DNA of 64,000 nucleotides from Streptomyces sp. PH10-H1. GTDB taxonomy: Bacteria > Actinomycetota > Actinomycetes > Streptomycetales > Streptomycetaceae. This document shows positions 61,954 through 64,000 of this stretch, piece after piece (positions within the stretch are counted from its first letter, which is position 1; every line of letters starts with the position of its first letter). Position numbers and translations under genes: made by a program. The notes beneath the pieces were generated by a model. That model saw only the letters and a list, made by a program, of their open reading frames with translations, was not told the DNA's origin and searched no databases. The stretch is from positions 1 through 64,000 of the forward strand of contig NZ_JASISZ010000034.1 in NCBI RefSeq assembly GCF_030063355.1, in the 5' to 3' direction.

Positions 61954-62436
61954 TCAGCTCTGGTTTCGGGGGTCGACGGGTACGGGGGGCGCTGGAGGTG
62001 CGGCGGGTGCGGCAGGTGCGTGAAAGGTCAGCGACGCGAAGTCCCGGCCCTGCATGACCGGTCCGTGCTGCACGCCGCCGCTGATGCGATTGTGCACAAC
62101 CGAGGTCTCCGCCGGGGGCAGCTCGGACCCGAGCTCCTCCAGCACCGCACGCAGCTCGTCGGCAGCGGCGGGATCTGCCTGCAGCAGACGCCGCAGCCTC
62201 AACCGCCATGCGGCCTCGACATCCGCAACGGTCGGCTCGTCACTCGCCGCGAGGGCGCGCACCACCTCGTCCCGGGAGCCGTCCAGCTCATCCTCCACCG
62301 CGGCGGTCGCCTCGGTACGGCCGCGGCTGAACAGGGCCACCAGCCGGCCCCGCGCCTGCGCCCAGGATTCCGACACCATCAACCCGACCAGCGTCGTCGC
62401 CCCCGATGTCGCAAGCGCCACCAACTCGGCTTCCAC
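61954..62436 (-). CDS. Small partner protein of the NB-ARC gene
   Basis: The 160-residue protein has a mostly helical N-terminal part (about 1-110, with one hydrophobic stretch LVALATSGATTLVGLMV). It ends in a motif NRISGGVQHGPVMQGRDFAS that closely resembles the N-terminus of the NB-ARC protein encoded 49 bases downstream, then a Pro/Ala tail. The shared motif suggests both proteins bind the same partner or each other. GTG 62436 follows AAGGGGG; GTG 62451 is an alternative start. Not otherwise recognised. Confidence 0.72.
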   Translation of the reverse strand: MEAELVALATSGATTLVGLMVSESWAQARGRLVALFSRGRTEATAAVEDELDGSRDEVVRALAASDEPTVADVEAAWRLRLRRLLQADPAAADELRAVLEELGSELPPAETSVVHNRISGGVQHGPVMQGRDFASLTFHAPAAPAAPPAPPVPVDPRNQS

Positions 62437-62587
62437 AGCAACCCCCTTCACCGCTCCGTACGGCCCACCGTAGAGGCGTTGACGTTCGGTCGGTAGTGCA
62501 CCCGGCGCCGGCCCGTGGCCGGCCGGGCGGTCGCCTCGATGCCGATGACGCGCCAGGTCCGGTGCGAAGCGGCCCGGTTACGGGCAC

Positions 62588-62620
62588 GGACCCCTCCCCC
62601 GCTGTGACGGGGAGGGGTCC
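62588..62620 (-). terminator. Terminator of the sedolisin gene
   Basis: A perfect 12-bp stem, GGACCCCTCCCC (62588-62599) with GGGGAGGGGTCC (62609-62620), and a nine-base loop, 25 bases past the leftward stop at 62645. Confidence 0.8.
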
Positions 62621-62644
62621 GCACCGGTGCTGTGACGAGCGGCG

Positions 62645-64000
62645 TCAGGAGACGGTCACGTCGTCGTAGTAGGTGTAGGTCGCGTCACCCGCGTAGTTGT
62701 CGTCCTGGCTGGTGAGGGTGAGGGTGTAGCTGTGGCCCGCGGTCACGGAGCCGGTGGCCGTCTTCCAGCCGGCGCCGTTGGTGCAGGTCTTGGCCAGGAC
62801 GGTGGTCGTGGTGGCGGTGGTGTTGTCCTTCAGCGTGGCGGTGGCCCAGTCGTAGGTGACCGTGTCGGGGCAGGTCACGTTGTAGGCGAAGGAGACCTTG
62901 GTGCTGCCGGTGGGCGCGGTGAAGGTCTGGGCGATGGAGGAGGTGGTGGTCGGGCTGGACGAGCCGAGCACGGCGCCGTAGCTGCCGGAGTGCGCCGCCG
63001 CGGCGCTGACGGAAGTGGCGCCGGTGGAGGTCCAGCCGCTGAGGGTGCCGGCTTCGAGGGTGCCGTTGGTCAGCGTGGTGCCGCCGCCGGTGCTGCCGCC
63101 GGTGGCGAAGGCCGTGGTGCCGTTCGGGGTGCCGAGGCCGGTCGGGCCGTCGTAGCCGGTGCCGGCGGTGCACAGGTAGCTCGGCGAGCAGCTGCCGTTG
63201 TTACCGGTGGTGACGTCGTTGAGCGCGCTGGTGTGCGCGTAGGGGTACTTGGACGGGTAGTCGGCGGGTGCGGGGGTGCCGGCCAGGGCGTAGACGCCGG
63301 CGATGATCGGCGAGGAGGCGCTGGTGCCGCCGTAGACGTTCCAGCCGGTGGCCTGGTAACTGTCGTAGACCGCGACGCCGGTGGCCGGGTCGGCCACGGC
63401 CGACACATCGGAGATGGTGCGCTTGGAGCAGCCGCTGTCGGTCTGCCAGCTGGGCTTGGGGTCATAGGCCGAGCAGCCGGAACCGGTGCCCTCGGTGGCG
63501 TTGGTGTGCCACACCGACTCCGACCAGCCGCGGGCGCTGGAGTCCCGCTTCAGGGCGGTGCCTCCGACGGAGGTCACGTACTGGGAGGCCGCGGGGTACT
63601 CGGCCCCGTAGGCGGAGTCGCCCGCCGACACGGTGATCGCGACGCCGGGGTGCTTGAAGTACTGGTTGTCCGCTGTGAGGTCCGAGGCGTCCTCGGAGCC
63701 GCCGTAGCTGTTGGACACGTACTTGGCGCCCTTGCTCACCGCGGTGTTGACCGCGGTGCCCAGGTCGCTCATGTTGGCCGTGGTGGCCTCGACGAGCAGG
63801 ATGTGGGCGTTGGGGGCGATCGCCGAGACCATGTCGAGGTCCAGGGAGATCTCGCCGGCCCAGCCGGCGTCGGCGGCCGGGTAGGTGGTGCCGCCGGTCT
63901 GGTTGATCTTGCTGAAGCAGCCGTTGGACGTGGTGCACGCCGGCAGGCCGTACTGGGTGCGGTAGGCGGCCAGGTCGGATTCGGCGTTGGGGTCGTCCTG
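62645..64000 (-). CDS. Sedolisin (S53) family protease, 5' end outside window
   Basis: The visible 451 residues begin within the catalytic domain (AAYRTQYGLPACTTSNGCFS) and include AGWAGEISLDLDMVSA, where Glu and Asp match the sedolisin catalytic pair. The nucleophile motif is GGTSASSPIIAG, and GTGYDGPTGLGTPNG belongs to the calcium site. A Gly/Thr linker (about residue 305) leads to a beta-sandwich C-terminal domain (about 315-451) of the carbohydrate-binding or PKD type. It is secreted, active at acidic pH in related enzymes. The signal and propeptide lie outside the window. Confidence 0.92.
   Translation of the reverse strand, partial: QDDPNAESDLAAYRTQYGLPACTTSNGCFSKINQTGGTTYPAADAGWAGEISLDLDMVSAIAPNAHILLVEATTANMSDLGTAVNTAVSKGAKYVSNSYGGSEDASDLTADNQYFKHPGVAITVSAGDSAYGAEYPAASQYVTSVGGTALKRDSSARGWSESVWHTNATEGTGSGCSAYDPKPSWQTDSGCSKRTISDVSAVADPATGVAVYDSYQATGWNVYGGTSASSPIIAGVYALAGTPAPADYPSKYPYAHTSALNDVTTGNNGSCSPSYLCTAGTGYDGPTGLGTPNGTTAFATGGSTGGGTTLTNGTLEAGTLSGWTSTGATSVSAAAAHSGSYGAVLGSSSPTTTSSIAQTFTAPTGSTKVSFAYNVTCPDTVTYDWATATLKDNTTATTTTVLAKTCTNGAGWKTATGSVTAGHSYTLTLTSQDDNYAGDATYTYYDDVTVS

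Noticed and set aside
1-64000. tRNA, rRNA, intact IS or integrase
   Set aside because: No cloverleaf-like sequence, rRNA segment, transposase or integrase motif was seen on either strand by eye; a covariance-model scan would be needed to exclude small RNAs.

Overview
The window is about 70% GC with purine-rich ribosome sites, GTG/TTG starts, ATGA/TGATG couplings, a conservon, DUF5999, PspAB/HtpX and many two-component and ABC modules. This is a Streptomyces-type actinomycete chromosome, probably an arm or other accessory-rich part. No rRNA, tRNA, CRISPR array or intact insertion sequence was seen.

Layout. 1-5 kb: EfeO/EfeB iron uptake (no EfeU beside it) and a VWA/secreted protein pair. 5-9 kb: GNAT, acyl-CoA ligase, PaaK-type ligase, then a graveyard of P450 and thioesterase fragments. 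9-16 kb: deazaflavin reductase family protein, HtpX-PspAB, quinone oxidoreductase, a pore-like membrane protein, and two divergent citrate synthases (one with an N-terminal HTH) sharing three palindromes. 16.3-20.9 kb: a compact RiPP-type cluster with a 33-residue acidic precursor, a radical SAM/SPASM maturase with a PqqD-like N-terminus, an MFS exporter, an SDR with a frameshift, and an M14-like zinc peptidase. 21-26.6 kb: a terpene synthase convergent with a conservon (cvnA-D plus a CYP157-like P450 lacking the ExxR motif). 27-35.7 kb: accessory DNA with DUF5999, an amino-acid permease/TetR pair with a perfect operator, three decayed genes, a ricin-type lectin, a TDT transporter, an orphan 40-residue acidic peptide and a GNAT. 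35.7-43 kb: an ABC exporter operon bracketed by a response regulator and a histidine kinase. 43-47.7 kb: ZIP transporter, envelope glycosyltransferase/deacetylase and BlaI-M56, with TACA/TGTA dyads. 47.8-56 kb: NarL-type two-component system with an ABC exporter, then an OmpR-type two-component system divergent from two COG4705 membrane paralogues. 56-64 kb: secreted phosphodiesterase-like protein, a GT-B-like gene interrupted by a heptanucleotide repeat, an NB-ARC/TPR protein with a small partner, and the 3' part of a sedolisin.

The two most unusual systems are the RiPP-type cluster (16.3-20.9 kb) and the (GAGCCGG)10 tract at 58283-58357. The tract lies inside a coding region and at present throws it out of frame. 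One more or two fewer repeat units would restore a gene of about 610 codons, so it looks like a slipped-strand ON/OFF switch next to an NLR-like conflict module. A family of similar dyads at 43.87, 43.95, 46.26 and 54.98 kb suggests a local BlaI regulon.
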